From Zygnema cylindricum (taxonomy: Eukaryota; Streptophyta; Zygnematophyceae; Zygnematales; Zygnemataceae), in NCBI GenBank assembly GCA_037447655.1, contig JBBHKE010001463.1, positions 62,001 to 126,000 of the forward strand: DNA of 64,000 bases, written 5' to 3'. Position numbers and translations under genes: made by a program. The stretch's first letter is position 1; each line of letters opens with the position of its first letter. Below, one piece after another: positions 1 through 11,202 of this stretch. The notes beneath the pieces are model-generated. The model did not search any database, had not been told where the DNA came from, and saw nothing but the letters and a program-made list of their open reading frames with translations.

Positions 1-406
1 AAATATATGGAGACACAAGAATTTATGAAAGCAGATCGAAACATATAAACTTGCATAAAAAAAACGGAAAAAGGCTGGACAAATCACAAAAATGGGGATG
101 AAGAGAAAAAATGAGTATTGATCAAAAATGAATTTACCATAGGATAAGTGAACTAAACCGTGTATGTAAAAACAACCATTAACTTCTATAAATTAACGAT
201 CCTAAAAACTCCATGACACATACAATCAGCATAATACAGCAAAATTACTTAAATTGGGTACTGCAAGCTCTCGCCTAGAGCACTTGACTTAAACAGCTTA
301 ATGTAAGAAATAAACACCTTAGTAGACAAATTGAACCGTCTTAAACAAAAATTATCACAAGATTCTAGCACTTAAGAAACACAATCCGAGGCGACAAATT
401 TCTTAC
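1..406. other. Left edge, no exon recognised
   Basis: AT-rich sequence downstream (on the minus strand) of the zinc-finger exon ending at 407. That exon ends in a splice donor, so at least one more exon of the gene should lie here or beyond the window edge. I could not identify one. Confidence 0.4.
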
Positions 407-768
407 CTCTGTCCGTACAGCAAATATGGGGTGGTTTTCAATAGCTTGTGTGGATATTTTGACGTTTTTGTCTACTTTTGTGATCCATCGAGATTCCGGA
501 AGTGTCAAATAATGTCCAGCCCTCTTAAGAAGCTCATCTCGTAGCGTGAGAAAGTCTGGTGCCTGTATTGCTCCACTACAAAGACCAGCCTCATACTTTA
601 AATTCAGGGCTGTTCTCCAACAATTATCACAAACACGATGTTTTCCGGGTCCATAACCGTATGCTTCTGGGAGTTCCAGACGAGAAGAACTGCATTTGTC
701 ACAAACCAGCTTGCCACAGCCTCGGCTGGCATGGAAACCCATCCCCATCATTTTTGTCAAACATGATT
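407..768 (-). CDS. FYVE-like zinc-finger protein, internal exon (partial gene)
   Basis: Internal exon of a minus-strand gene. An acceptor (TTGTAG) precedes base 768 and a donor (GTAAGA) follows base 407. The frame carries one base from the preceding exon and is open for 120 codons. The peptide has a Cys/His-rich part with RGCGKLVCDKCSS, LPEAYGYG and HRVCDNCW. This resembles the C-terminal half of a FYVE-type finger (R..CG..VC..CS, then RVC..C); the first Cys pair would lie in an upstream exon. The next 65 or so residues include LTLRDELLKRAGHYLTLPESRW, split here as LTLRDELLKRAG and HYLTLPESRW, with no family I recognise. FYVE fingers bind phosphatidylinositol 3-phosphate on endosomes, but the basic RRHHCR motif is replaced by FHASRG, so lipid binding is doubtful. 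An apparent start farther upstream uses GTG inside the intron and is not a real start. Confidence 0.55.
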
Positions 769-2120
769 CTACAAGAAGTATGAAAAGTACAAAAAAGTAC
801 GAAACTGTATGAAAAAGTAAGAAAAAATTAAACACTTCGAAGGGGCGATAAGTGAAACCTAGGAGACTTCCACAACCACGCTAATGGGAGCGAATAGAAA
901 AAAAACATCTCTGCTTCCAGAAATGTCTCCAGAAATAAGTTAAGATTCCAACACAACAGCCTACTGCGGCTTAAACTTGCGTGACGGAAGTGACCAGACT
1001 AAACGAGTTCTTTCACATGGAACCTTGTGGAAATTTCTCCTAGGCAATCCAAATCTGTTAATGATCATCAGTTAAATTAGCTGGGATGCATTCTTAGAAG
1101 CCCTAAAAATCACAAGAGAGAATAGCAAAACGTTCGCATTTGCACAAGTGGAAACTGTAGACTATAATTAATGACTTTGTTCAACACAGAAAAACGGGAA
1201 CTTGTGCCATAGTCCGTACCAATGGTGACGTCTCAGGTATATGGTGAACAAGCGATTGCATCCAAAACATGTTTTTGCCTCCTGATTGGCCTGCATTGAT
1301 CAATTCCAGCGGAATTCAGTCTGGTAACTCATGCATCATTTAATGTCAAACTTGGCCTGACAGAGATCATAAAGAGTCATAATAAAAATCAAATAAACTC
1401 AGATAAACCTGAATACCATGCTTGAGTTATGTTCTCAAGCCATGGAACTTGGTGAATGAAAGGCTAAAATAGCTACGACTTTGTACTACCGCCGTAGGAA
1501 ATGCCTACTTTTCATGGCTTACTTTGGCGATATGCCAGAAATTTTGGCTAAATGCCATTAAACATGCTATTTCTAGCAGTAGAAGAAGTACATGCAGTCA
1601 GAGTTGAATACACAGAAAGAACAGACTCATAAGCTCTTCCCAAAAATAATACAAGTCTAATGAGGCCAACAATGTCCATTGACCAAACCCAGAGAGCTCA
1701 TCTGTTCACTCCTTAAAAGCAAAAATCTACCTTATTCTTGACACCAATGACTCTGCACTATCGTTGCATGACATTAACATTGTCGATGTAACAGGGTAAC
1801 TGTGCCACAGGCTTTCCTTTACTTCATTGCATAAAAGAAACCCATACAAAGCAACAAATTCTTCCTGCTTTTTCAGCTTGAGCGGAGCTCCAAAAAAGCA
1901 GCGAAATTATTCTTATTATGGTTGTTCGCTACTTTTTCGGACCATTTTTATGTATTCCTGCGTCCGAAAAAGCAGCAAACGAATTTTAATAAGCATAATT
2001 TTGTTGCTTTTTTGGAGCTCCACTTAAACCGAAAAAACAGGAATTGACATTTTTGGCGCATGAAACATGGATGAATGACAAACAAAGCAAGGCAGGAAAA
2101 GCAAGCCCAAAAGATCCCAC
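769..2120 (-). other. Probable intron(s) of the zinc-finger gene
   Basis: No convincing coding segment apart from the exon candidates on each side. A missing exon with the first Cys pair of the finger may be here. The stretch holds the fold-back element described at 1861-2042. Confidence 0.35.
1861..2042. mobile_element. Fold-back (palindromic) MITE-like element
   Basis: The two halves are near-perfect inverted copies. The left arm reads from TTCCTGCTTTTTC through GGAGCTCC, AAAAAAGCAGC and on to TTTTTCGGA; the right arm reads back from TCCGAAAAAGC through TTTTTTGGAGCTCCA to AAACAGGAA. Arms are about 75-80 bases with a loop of roughly 20 bases. There is no coding capacity. It would form a long hairpin if transcribed, and it lies in the probable intron of the zinc-finger gene. 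Confidence 0.75.
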
Positions 2121-2254
2121 CTGCCATACTGGTCTACCATTCGAAGATAGGTCATGAATATCGGCCATAACAGTACTTTTAGAGTAATTCCCTTCCGAAA
2201 CAGCCTCCAACAGCTGATTCAAGGAAAAAACGTCATTCCCAAGGTAGTTTAGGG
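2121..2254 (-). CDS. Candidate upstream exon of the zinc-finger gene
   Basis: Open minus-strand segment giving LNYLGNDVFSLNQLLEAV, then SEGNYSKSTVMADIHDL and SSNGRPVWQ, with a donor (GTGGGA) at its 3' end and a possible acceptor (AAAAAG) at its 5' end. The composition looks protein-like, and a Trp just before a FYVE-type finger is usual. The phase does not join directly to the exon at 768 with this donor, so either a further exon lies between them or a different donor is used. No known family. Confidence 0.35.
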
Positions 2255-4030
2255 CTTTTTAGGGTCCTGCATGTCCTGCACTGAAGGAAGGTAAAAGACA
2301 GACTTAAAGACAAGAAAGCTTTAAAAACGGCTCCATTGGTTCAGCAATAGCACTGAAATGACATTTTTTGAACAAGGGAAGTGAGTGAGATTGACTAAGG
2401 ATGTCTTGAAACTCAATAAAATCCACTTGCGGATGATTTCAAATGACTCAGTATTGCTGTAAAAAATAAAAAATAAATAACACCCTGCCTTCTCTCAACC
2501 AGACATAAAAAAAAAATCACATGCATATACTTTCATATTTGTTTACTTTTGTGAACCAAAAGGAAAGTGAGAACATCAATTTTCTGGGATAGTTTGCATG
2601 ATCCACAAAACATTTAAAATACTCCCTCTTCCTCCCCTTTCTCTCTCCCTCCCTCTCTCTCCCCCTCCTCCCTCCCTCCTCTCTCTGTGTGTTGCACTTT
2701 AACACTAGAATTTTCTTAGTGCGCGTCGGACTACAATCTGCCAGCTTTATCATTTCTCAACTCTTAAAGAACACATTGAAGAAATTTGACCTAATGTTGC
2801 AAATCGTACGTAAATTTACCCAAAAGCCTGTACAAATTGTACGATTTACCCTCAAAACACGGGAACTACTTTGGTAGCGTAATTAAACTATCTGCCGTTT
2901 GATTGTAGATTGATACACGCACATCCACAAAGTTTATGAGTTTGATTTTCTTACATAGTTAGAAATGGATAAAAGCTCCAAACAATCCTTTTCAGCATTG
3001 CTACCTAAGAAGCTATTGTTCAAATTCCGTGACATTAATCTTTAACAATAATTTTTTAATCATTAATGATCATTCACATTCAGTAAGAACTAAATTATTA
3101 ATGATTAATGATCAGTAATTCCATTGAACATATACTTTTGCCATCAACAAATGGGACAGCACTATTTGAGGTCAATTAAATCAAATGTCATCGTTTCTTT
3201 TCATTCATAATAAAAAGATTAATTTTTGCTTTTGAAGCAAATTTTGTGAACCAAAAGCTGGAAATCATAACCTCTGTTTGTTACATCAACTCTGTTGATT
3301 CAACTATACTATATGTTCAGTACTCTTTTGAAGCAGGAAACAATTTTGGATAAAAAAACTGAACCAGTTTGAAAGTACAAAATAGACTCAGTTCCAAAAT
3401 CTCATATTATGACACAATACAGCGTTAAGATCAGATGTGACAAAAAAATTGGATTTAGAAAAATACTATAGGAGGTATCTTGGTGTTATCCAGTTGCTCA
3501 ACTCGTTAAGGTACCATTTCCCTAAAGCCCTGACACTCAACTTTGTATTTTCAAACTTTGGGTGCAAAATCACAAGCAATCTTATAAATTCAAATAAGGA
3601 TTTCTGAGCAAAAATGTTGTGCAATCTTCACGGTATTGCAACCATCCAATCGTCAGTAGGCTTACATTTGCAAACGTAAAAACCGAGAGGAATAGTATGT
3701 CGCAAATTGCTCTGTCTTGTCACCGAGTGATTTGCCTTTCAGCATGCCTCATTGATATTAACTATGTGCATATGAGCCATGATGAGTGGTATGATACTCT
3801 GTTTGACATACTGAAAGATAAGGGGAAAACAACGGAGGGGAACATGAACCAAACAGGCGGTACGAAGTTAATAAGTTATACACTTCACAGTTAAGAGCAA
3901 GATGGCACGTGGGAGCAGTAGGACTTGAATACAGGTAAAAATATCAATACTTATTTCGGGTACAAGTGTACAACAGGGATAAAGTACAGCACTATACATC
4001 AGCCGTACCTGTTTAAGTATGAAAAAAATA
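2255..4030. other. Intergenic or intronic, no gene recognised
   Basis: Low-complexity AT-rich DNA. A pyrimidine-rich CT tract lies at about 2625-2695 and a short self-similar ATTAATGATCATT cluster at about 3055-3115. The open frames here are short and have no recognisable motif. Confidence 0.5.
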
Positions 4031-4036
4031 TAATAC

Positions 4037-4160
4037 AGTGCACCGCAAATCGTTATTAGCGTATTGAACGCTAATTCGGTTCCCCCAAATTCTTAAATAA
4101 AATTATCCATACTATTTAAACAAAGCCTTAATTTCTAATTAGAGTAAGGGTCACATTCCA
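4037..4160. mobile_element. Truncated left end of a TA-flanked MITE
   Basis: Begins with GCACCGCAAATCGTTATTAG followed by GCGTATTGAACGCTAATTC, matching the left termini of the complete elements elsewhere in the window. No matching right terminus is found downstream, so this is a fragment. The right boundary given is approximate. Confidence 0.55.
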
Positions 4161-4377
4161 TCGGTCGAAAAGTGGGGTAGTTTATAGAAATCCGCGACTA
4201 TCCGTATTAAACCGTACCACTTATTTTGTTTTTATAAGCGAAACAACATTACAGAGAATCTTGCCAACACTCTCCGAAGGTCTGGGAGGCAAAACTGACC
4301 GTCGAATATTCATCCGCGAGGTGTTTGCTTGATTTTTCTCTGTAGCTGCCAACGCACCTCAAGAAGGTACGCACCTC

Positions 4378-4445
4378 AAAGAGGTGGGTTGGTAGATACC
4401 TAAGGAGGTGGGTTGGTAGATACGTAAGGAGGCGGGTTAGCAACT
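4378..4445. repeat. Short minisatellite, unit about 24 bp
   Basis: Three imperfect tandem units of the form GGAGGTGGGTTGGTAGATAC plus four bases. The repeat gives a spurious open frame on the minus strand rich in Leu-Pro-Thr-His. Confidence 0.75.
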
Positions 4446-5828
4446 ACAAAAAAAAAAGAAAAATCACGACACGCTGGACGATTAGGCTACGTGTCATGAT
4501 GGACAACCGACGAAAATTGACAAAATTTGCACATTACACGCGCTTTAAAAAATACAACCGGAAATAAAAATGTAATTTCGTAATTCTCCCTCGTCACTCT
4601 ATTTTCAGTGCCTTTTATTTGTCACGCTATATCTGTCAAAAGACTTTCGTTATGTTCGAAAACATGAACCCTTGAGTTGGCGTAGAAGACTGGTCTCTGC
4701 AAAAAGAATAACAACCTTTTGTCGTATGATGATTTCGTACACAGGTACATGGCACGCAAGTGATGATTTGATGTAAACTTTGTCGGTGCTAAAAATCTTA
4801 AGGATATTTAACATCGGATGGTAGTTTACGTGGTGCTAGTCATTTTATAACACGTGGTTTACATACTCTTCGTGATGGAACATCGACTCATAGCCTGTTC
4901 CCACCGAAACAAAATTCACTTTCGCAACAGACGGGCGTTCGTGTAATGTATGACTTTCCGAGCACCGACTTTGTTGTTCTATGAAGTTCTCGGAAAACCT
5001 TACAATAGAACTTCCTCAAAATATTTGAGGATATTGAAGTCGGGTTAAGGTTGCGTCTTTCTTTGAAATAGGCCAAAGGTTAACCCAAAAACTGACGAAG
5101 CAAAAACAACATCCGAACGGCTATTTCATTGTTTTCGCGTGAAAAAATGTCCAACTTTGAACCACCCTCTTCGTCCTTCGAACATTAGTAAGTTTGAAAA
5201 ACTGCAGGTTTGTTTTCGCACCTATGTTCGATGACGTCGAAGCGTGTGACGTGTCTCAAGACACCTTCAATCGGATGGTTGCTATTTGAAGAACCTCACC
5301 CTCCTATTGGCGGTCTATGTTTGACAATCTTACAAGTGTGCACACAGAAAAAAATGTTTTAAATGTCGAAAAAAACTAACATAATTATTAATTAACGATG
5401 AGCGGTGTAGTATGCTTGCCCATTGCTTGATCGAGTTTATAACTTTTTTGACCAATATTATAAACTCTGACACTACATAACTGTACTATACTGTCACTAT
5501 CGATAGGCAATCGTAATGAGCCACGTTCGAAACATGTTTAGTTAACTGATTCTAATAATAGTTATAATGCTATGCGGTGTCTCGTCCTATGCAAATCTTT
5601 GACAGAATCTATGCATGCGTGCTCAGAAACTTCTGACCGTTTCCGAATTTTGGTGTAGCTAAATGTCTGGCCAAATTAGATTCTAAAGAATCCTCTCGAT
5701 GGAAACAAATCTGAGGCGTAGGAGACAGGAAATTGGTAACCGTCCAGATGGAGAACGGACGGTGAATGAATATTACGCGATCACATGCCTCAATCAACCT
5801 CAAAACGGAACCAAGGTTTCAATCCATC
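4446..5828. other. Intergenic, nothing recognised
   Basis: AT-rich DNA with only short open frames that lack splice context or motifs. Confidence 0.5.
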
Positions 5829-5830
5829 TA

Positions 5831-6369
5831 CACCGCGCATCGTTATTAGTGTCAAGGTCACTTATTTGGGTTCTTAAAATTTTGATTTTTTTCCAAAAAT
5901 AGTATACGTGATTTTAATTTTTTCTTGACGTTAATTGAGGTTCCGTACAAATTAGCGTACAGAACGAAAGTACATTAATAAGTAAATAGTGTGGTGTACG
6001 GTCGATTTCAGACCGAACATAAATGTACCTTTTTAGTTGAAAATTTTACAAAAAATGAATTAAATCGGACGCGTTCGCATAGGAACGTGCGCTAAAAAAA
6101 CAGGATTGGTCTGACATGTGAATAAGTCTGACATGTACGGATATTAAAATTTCACTACGGTGTACGATTTTTTATATTCTGTACGAATACATATAATAAT
6201 GTATATAATCGTACAGAAAATTTTCCATTTTTGCTGTTCCAAATTAGCGTTAACACTGAAATTAGAATAAACCTTTTTTTTTTTAATTTTCAAATTCTTA
6301 ATTAGCGTCAATGACGGTATATTTACTTACACACTATTTAAACTTTGACACTAATAACGATGCGCGGTG
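5831..6369. mobile_element. TA-flanked MITE, copy 1 of the 5831/8253 pair
   Basis: Left terminus CACCGCGCATCGTTATTAGT and right terminus ACTAATAACGATGCGCGGTG are perfect inverted repeats, flanked by TA on both sides (5829-5830 and 6370-6371). There is no transposase. The interior contains the family core AGTGTGGTGTACGGTC seen in most elements of this type here. It starts a 1068-bp segment repeated almost identically at 8253-9302. Confidence 0.85.
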
Positions 6370-6898
6370 TACTGTAGTGAAGCAAAATCAAAAGCACAAA
6401 CTAGAATCTAATACAAATCTAAATTTTGATCCTACGGTACGCCTGATGACGCGCACAGCGGAGCGAAAACCAGCATCGATTAAAACAAGTCAAAAAGGTA
6501 CCCAAACGCCGGAAACCTTGGCACGATTCAGAGCGCAAAACGTGGCCTTTTCTACTTTGTCCTTCCCACAAGTTGCCCGTTTCACGTACAACTGCCTGTC
6601 CGTTAACATGTACAAAAAGGAGGTTGCGTCCACCGCCTGCCGTCCAGACCAATCGCTGTCGAACCGGCACAATCAGCGCTGACGTTGTGGACACGAAGCG
6701 AAGGGACACGCAGCCAGTCGCAAGTGTATTGTCGTATGCACAGTTCTCAAAAGTGCGAAAAGTGAGTCCATATTATTCGTTTAAGATTCTAATTTAAGTA
6801 TTTAACTTACTGAAATGTCGCACGATTGAGGATGAATAGTTGAAATACGCATGTAATACGCAAAAAAACTCTTATTGTATGCACCCGACTCTCAGTAC
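5831..6898. repeat. Direct repeat, copy A (MITE plus downstream flank)
   Basis: Nearly identical to 8253-9302 with a few small indels and substitutions. One is a single-base indel near 6654 (CGTCCAGACC versus CGTCAGACC). The left boundary coincides exactly with the MITE terminus; the right boundary is at CTCTCAGTAC. An open frame at 6311-6682 also occurs in copy B with a different C-terminus because of the indel, so it is not a conserved gene. Confidence 0.85.
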
Positions 6899-8252
6899 GA
6901 CAGAGGAGATGAGGAGGGGAGGGAAGAGAGAGGAGGAGAGGGTGGAAAAAAAACTCATGACAGAGTAGAGAGAGGAAAGAGGGGAAGAGGAGAAGGGAGG
7001 GATAATTGGGAAAGGAGAAAGCTGTGGGTCTGTGTGTGTGTGAGAGAGAGAGGGATAGAGAGGGATAGAGAGAGAGAGAGAGGGAGAGAGAGGGAGAGAG
7101 AGGGATAGAGAGAGAGAGAGAGAGAGGAGCAGTCGGTTTGGGCGGCAACTTGAGATCAAAAGGTTAGTACAAAATAGTACGGCCCAGAGGATGCCCAATA
7201 CAATTTCAACCAATGAGCGGAAAGTCTGTTTCCGTACAGAAGTACAAGTAGGCAGTGATTTTGGCTTATGTGAAATCCAAACAAATTTAAAAATTTTAAA
7301 CATCTGCAATCCCCGTAGGACGGCAGTTCCACCAATCATAGGCCTCCGGATCCAAAAAGAGCCCGTTGTTATTTGTTTAAAAATATCTGCATACTTTGTG
7401 ACACGTGTTCCATCAGTGCCGTACAAAACTGATGTTGGCGAAGGTACAAGTACTGCAGTCAGACACCCATACGGTACGCTGGATGACCTCTTACTATATT
7501 AGTATGGTACTATGTACTTTGCGATTAAATCTGGCCGTCTATTTTTTAAAAGATGTGGCGGGAATTTCTGTCAGGTACAGTACAGTAGTCATCGTGAGAA
7601 AAGGTGACGGGCGCCGACACGTGCAGAAGTTGAGCAGCTCAAAAGTTCAAACCGTACAAGTCCAAAACTTCAAAAGTTCAGACCGTACAAGTCCAAAAGT
7701 TTAAAAGTTCATACCGTACAAGACACAATACTTCCGAGGACTCATTGGTTCTGTGCTCACGTGGCACACAGAAAATCAACCTTGAGAAGCGGGCTACAAC
7801 TCCCACACGTCAGCAGGAACGAGGTACAATCGACAATATCTTGCCGGAATTAAATACGCGTCGCGATCTGGTTATCACTGAATTCCCCCTATACTGACAA
7901 GGCGACAACGTCTAGTATTTCCTGATAGGCTGGTATAAAAGACGTCATTCAATTTTGCTGTTAGTGCAGTGTAGACTCTTCATGAAAACTATCCATTACT
8001 GTTACAGGTTAATTATTGAGCTTTGGATTACTCGCAGCGCGGAAGAGTGAAGAATGTCGTAGCGAGAAACGCGAAATTGAGAAACGCGGAAGCTATACTA
8101 TTACAGTACAGTACTGAATCGAGCGTTTTTAGTTAGCAATTCCAAATGAAAAGCGTGCGTGCGTACGCAAAAAAGCGCGTAAGTTTGTCCACTCCTTACC
8201 GGGAACGCGTGACCCGAAGTCCAACAAATTCACCCGAGTCCCCGTCCCACTA
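6899..8252. repeat. Spacer between the direct repeats, with GA microsatellite and minisatellite
   Basis: Contains a purine (GA/GGGA) tract at about 6900-7130 that creates artificial Ser-Leu-rich and Arg-Glu-rich open frames. A minisatellite of about 32 bp at about 7640-7725 is built on AAAAGTTC and ACCGTACAAGTCC. The segment is unusually dense in GTAC. No gene recognised. Confidence 0.6.
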
Positions 8253-9302
8253 CACCGCGCATCGTTATTAGTGTCAAGGTCACTAATTTGGGTTCTCAAA
8301 ATTTTGATTTTTTTCCAAAAATAGTATACATGATTTTAATTTTTCCTTGACGTTAATTGAGGTTTCGTACAAATTAGCGTACAGAACGAAAGTACATTAA
8401 CGTGTAAATAGTGTGGTGTACGGTCGATGTCAGACCGTACATATAGGTACCTTTTTAGTTGAAAACTTTACAAAAAGTTAATTAAATCGGACGCGTTCGC
8501 ATAGGAACGTGCGCTAAAAAAACGGGATTGGTCTGACATGTACGGACATTTAAATTTCACTACGGTGTACGATTTCTTATATTTTGTACGGATACATATA
8601 ATAATGTATATAATCGTACAGAAAATTTTCCATTTTTGCTGTTCCAAATTAGCGTTAACACTGAAATTAGAATAAACCTTTTTTTTTTTTAATTTTCAAA
8701 TTCTTAATTAGCGTCAATGACGGTATATTTACTTACACACTATTTAAACTTTGACACTAATAACGATGCGCGGTGTACTGTAGTGAAGCAAAATCAAAAG
8801 CACAAACTAGAATCTAATACAAATCTAAATTTTGATCCTACGGTACGCCTGATGACGCGCACAGCGGAGCGAAAACCAGCATCGATTAAAACAAGTCAAA
8901 AAGGTACCCAAACGCCGGAAACCTTGGCACGATTCAGAGCGCAAAACGTGGCCTTTTCTACTTTGTCCTTCCCACAAGTTGCCCGTTTCACGTACAACTG
9001 CCTGTCCGTTAACATGTACAAAAAGGAGGTTGCGTCCACCGCCTGCCGTCAGACCAATCGCTGTCGAACCGGCACAATCAGCGCTGACGTTGTGGACACG
9101 AAGCGAAGGGACACGCAGCCAGTCGCAAGTGTATTGTCGTATGCACAGTTCTCAAAAAGTGCGAAAAGTGAGTCCATATTATTCGTTTAAGATTCTAATT
9201 TAAGTATTTAACTTACTGAAATGTCGCACGATTGAGGATGAATAGTTGAATACGCATGTAATACGCAAAAAACTCTTATTGTATGCACCCGACTCTCAGT
9301 AC
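8253..9302. repeat. Direct repeat, copy B (MITE 8253-8775 plus flank)
   Basis: Second copy of the segment at 5831-6898. The MITE part has perfect inverted termini and TA on both sides (8251-8252 and 8776-8777). The sequence upstream of 8253 differs from that upstream of 5831, while the downstream flank is shared for about 525 bp. Confidence 0.85.
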
Positions 9303-11202
9303 TTCATATCGTCGGGTGGCTCGAAACGACACCGTAAGCGTCCGAAGTTAGCGTTCGAAGTTACAGTACTGTAGCGTTCGAGATATGCACGTGTGGTTTC
9401 GTAAGAAGAAGGCAGAGGTTTGTCGTCTCTATTTGGCTACTTGGAGGACAACAGTGGTACAATGTTGTAAGGAAAATTGCTAGGTCTGAGACAGAGAAGT
9501 CCTCTTGCTATTTTTGAAAAAGGAAAGTGTGAGAATTTGGACGGAGAGAGGCTCGAGTTTATTACAAGTCTACAACGTATACAGGAGAAGGCAGGAAACA
9601 ATTTTATTGAAAATGCTTTTTTATCGTCTTATGATGAAGAAGCTGACATGATTTTGTGTACATTGCTACACCTGTGCTCCTTTTATTTGCGTGAAAAGTT
9701 ATTTTAATTTAGATATTTTAATTCAAATTCTCATAAGTTCTCATAAGTTAGAACAATTTTTTTACTTTCATCATTCTGAATATCAGCGGCAAATTCTTTC
9801 CTGAAACAGCTAATCTTCAGTTAATACTTAGGTTATTGAGACTTCTTATTTCCAATAGAAGAAACAGTTTTTAAACAATTTCAAGGGTAAAAAATGAATG
9901 TAGTAATGAAAATTATGCGAGATAATTTTTCTGGAGGGAAGCAAAAGCTACCGGGAGGCCCATGGATTGGTCCAAATATTCAAGAAGCGATAAACGGACA
10001 AAACTCTGAACGTACCTCACACACAAGGTAAGACAAAAAAGAAAGATGAAAAAAAAAGAAAGGCTGAAGAGAAAGAAATATGATAAAAATTGAAAAAAAG
10101 ATGAAAAGGCAGGAAGATGGAGAGAGAAAGATGAAAGGAAAGATGAAAGGAAAGAAAAAAGAATAATGTAGACAGAGAGACGTCAAAAAACGCAGTTAAA
10201 AAAAGCTACGGTAGTAGCAATCATTCATGTTAAGCTGGCCTGCAAAAGTCGAAAAATTAGGTTTGCCTTCACCAGACTACGTAAGTATGTCTTCCTTATT
10301 CGAAAGTACAGTGAAAGTACAGTGACTCCAAGGCAAAAATAGTTTCTCTGTCTTGAGAAGTGTCTCGAATGTTTCCGCATTGGATATGTTACCATATTTC
10401 AATAACGGCCGCTTTTAATATTTTATCAAAGAAGGCTACTGTACTTGTCAGAATCTTCATTCTCCAGCAAAAAACTATGTCCTCCGCCATTAATCTGAAC
10501 CACTCTATTTTACGTGACGACTTTTGGTAAAGAAACTCGTTTTGGAAAAATTTAACTGTCTGGAGATTTTTTTTTGTATTCCGTATTAGAAACGTGCGAA
10601 CTTTTCTGTGGCGAATGCACAACGTGTCGTACTGAAAGTTTCATGCGGCCGCGAGAATTTTCAAGGTTATTAAACGGACTCCCTTATTGGCGATATTGGC
10701 CAGGAATCACCGTAACCGTACAGGGAAATGTACCTTTTTCCTGTCAGGGAATCGTACGTTTCTTTGTACGAATAGTATGATTTTCTCGCCAGTAACGGCC
10801 AGTTACTGGGCGCGTATTATTCCGCTTTTAGCCGCAAGAAGTTTCCAATTATGGGGAATTTTCATACTGTACGGTATACTAATTTTGTGCGACCTCGTAC
10901 GAAATTCTCGCACTTTTCGTTTTTGAACATAACCCTAAAAGACGAAAGAAAAGGAACTAATCAGTGCATGGACCACGTATGCCCACGTCGAACGGTTTTT
11001 TGAAATTGAACACTAAGCATTGTTTAATTGTTTTGAAATTGTCGACATATCATTATCACTACTTTGAAAATCATTGTAAGCAGGTCCTTGCTTAGAAAAC
11101 AACTTTCAAACCTGTTTGTTGTTTACTATAATTGACATAAAGCATTTTCCGTAAGACAACATAAAATTTCATAACAAAGATGGAAAAACATGATAATGAT
11201 CT
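9303..11202. other. Intergenic region upstream of the kinase gene
   Basis: No gene recognised. A purine-rich AAAGATGAAAGG-type tract lies at about 10040-10165 and GTAC-rich sequence at about 10690-10920. Two CCACG boxes at 10974-10990, about 220 bp before the kinase start, could be promoter elements (inference). Confidence 0.4.

Noticed and set aside
6311-6682. Open frame repeated at 8717-9190 as a protein gene
   Set aside because: It crosses the MITE boundary and an indel changes its C-terminus; there is no known motif.
6807-7426. Ser/Leu-rich and Arg/Glu-rich open frames
   Set aside because: Products of the GA/CT microsatellite.
5831-9302. The direct repeats as LTRs of a small retrotransposon
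   Set aside because: The ends are not TG/CA, no flanking target duplication, primer-binding site or polypurine tract was seen, and the left end coincides with a MITE terminus. Not fully excluded.
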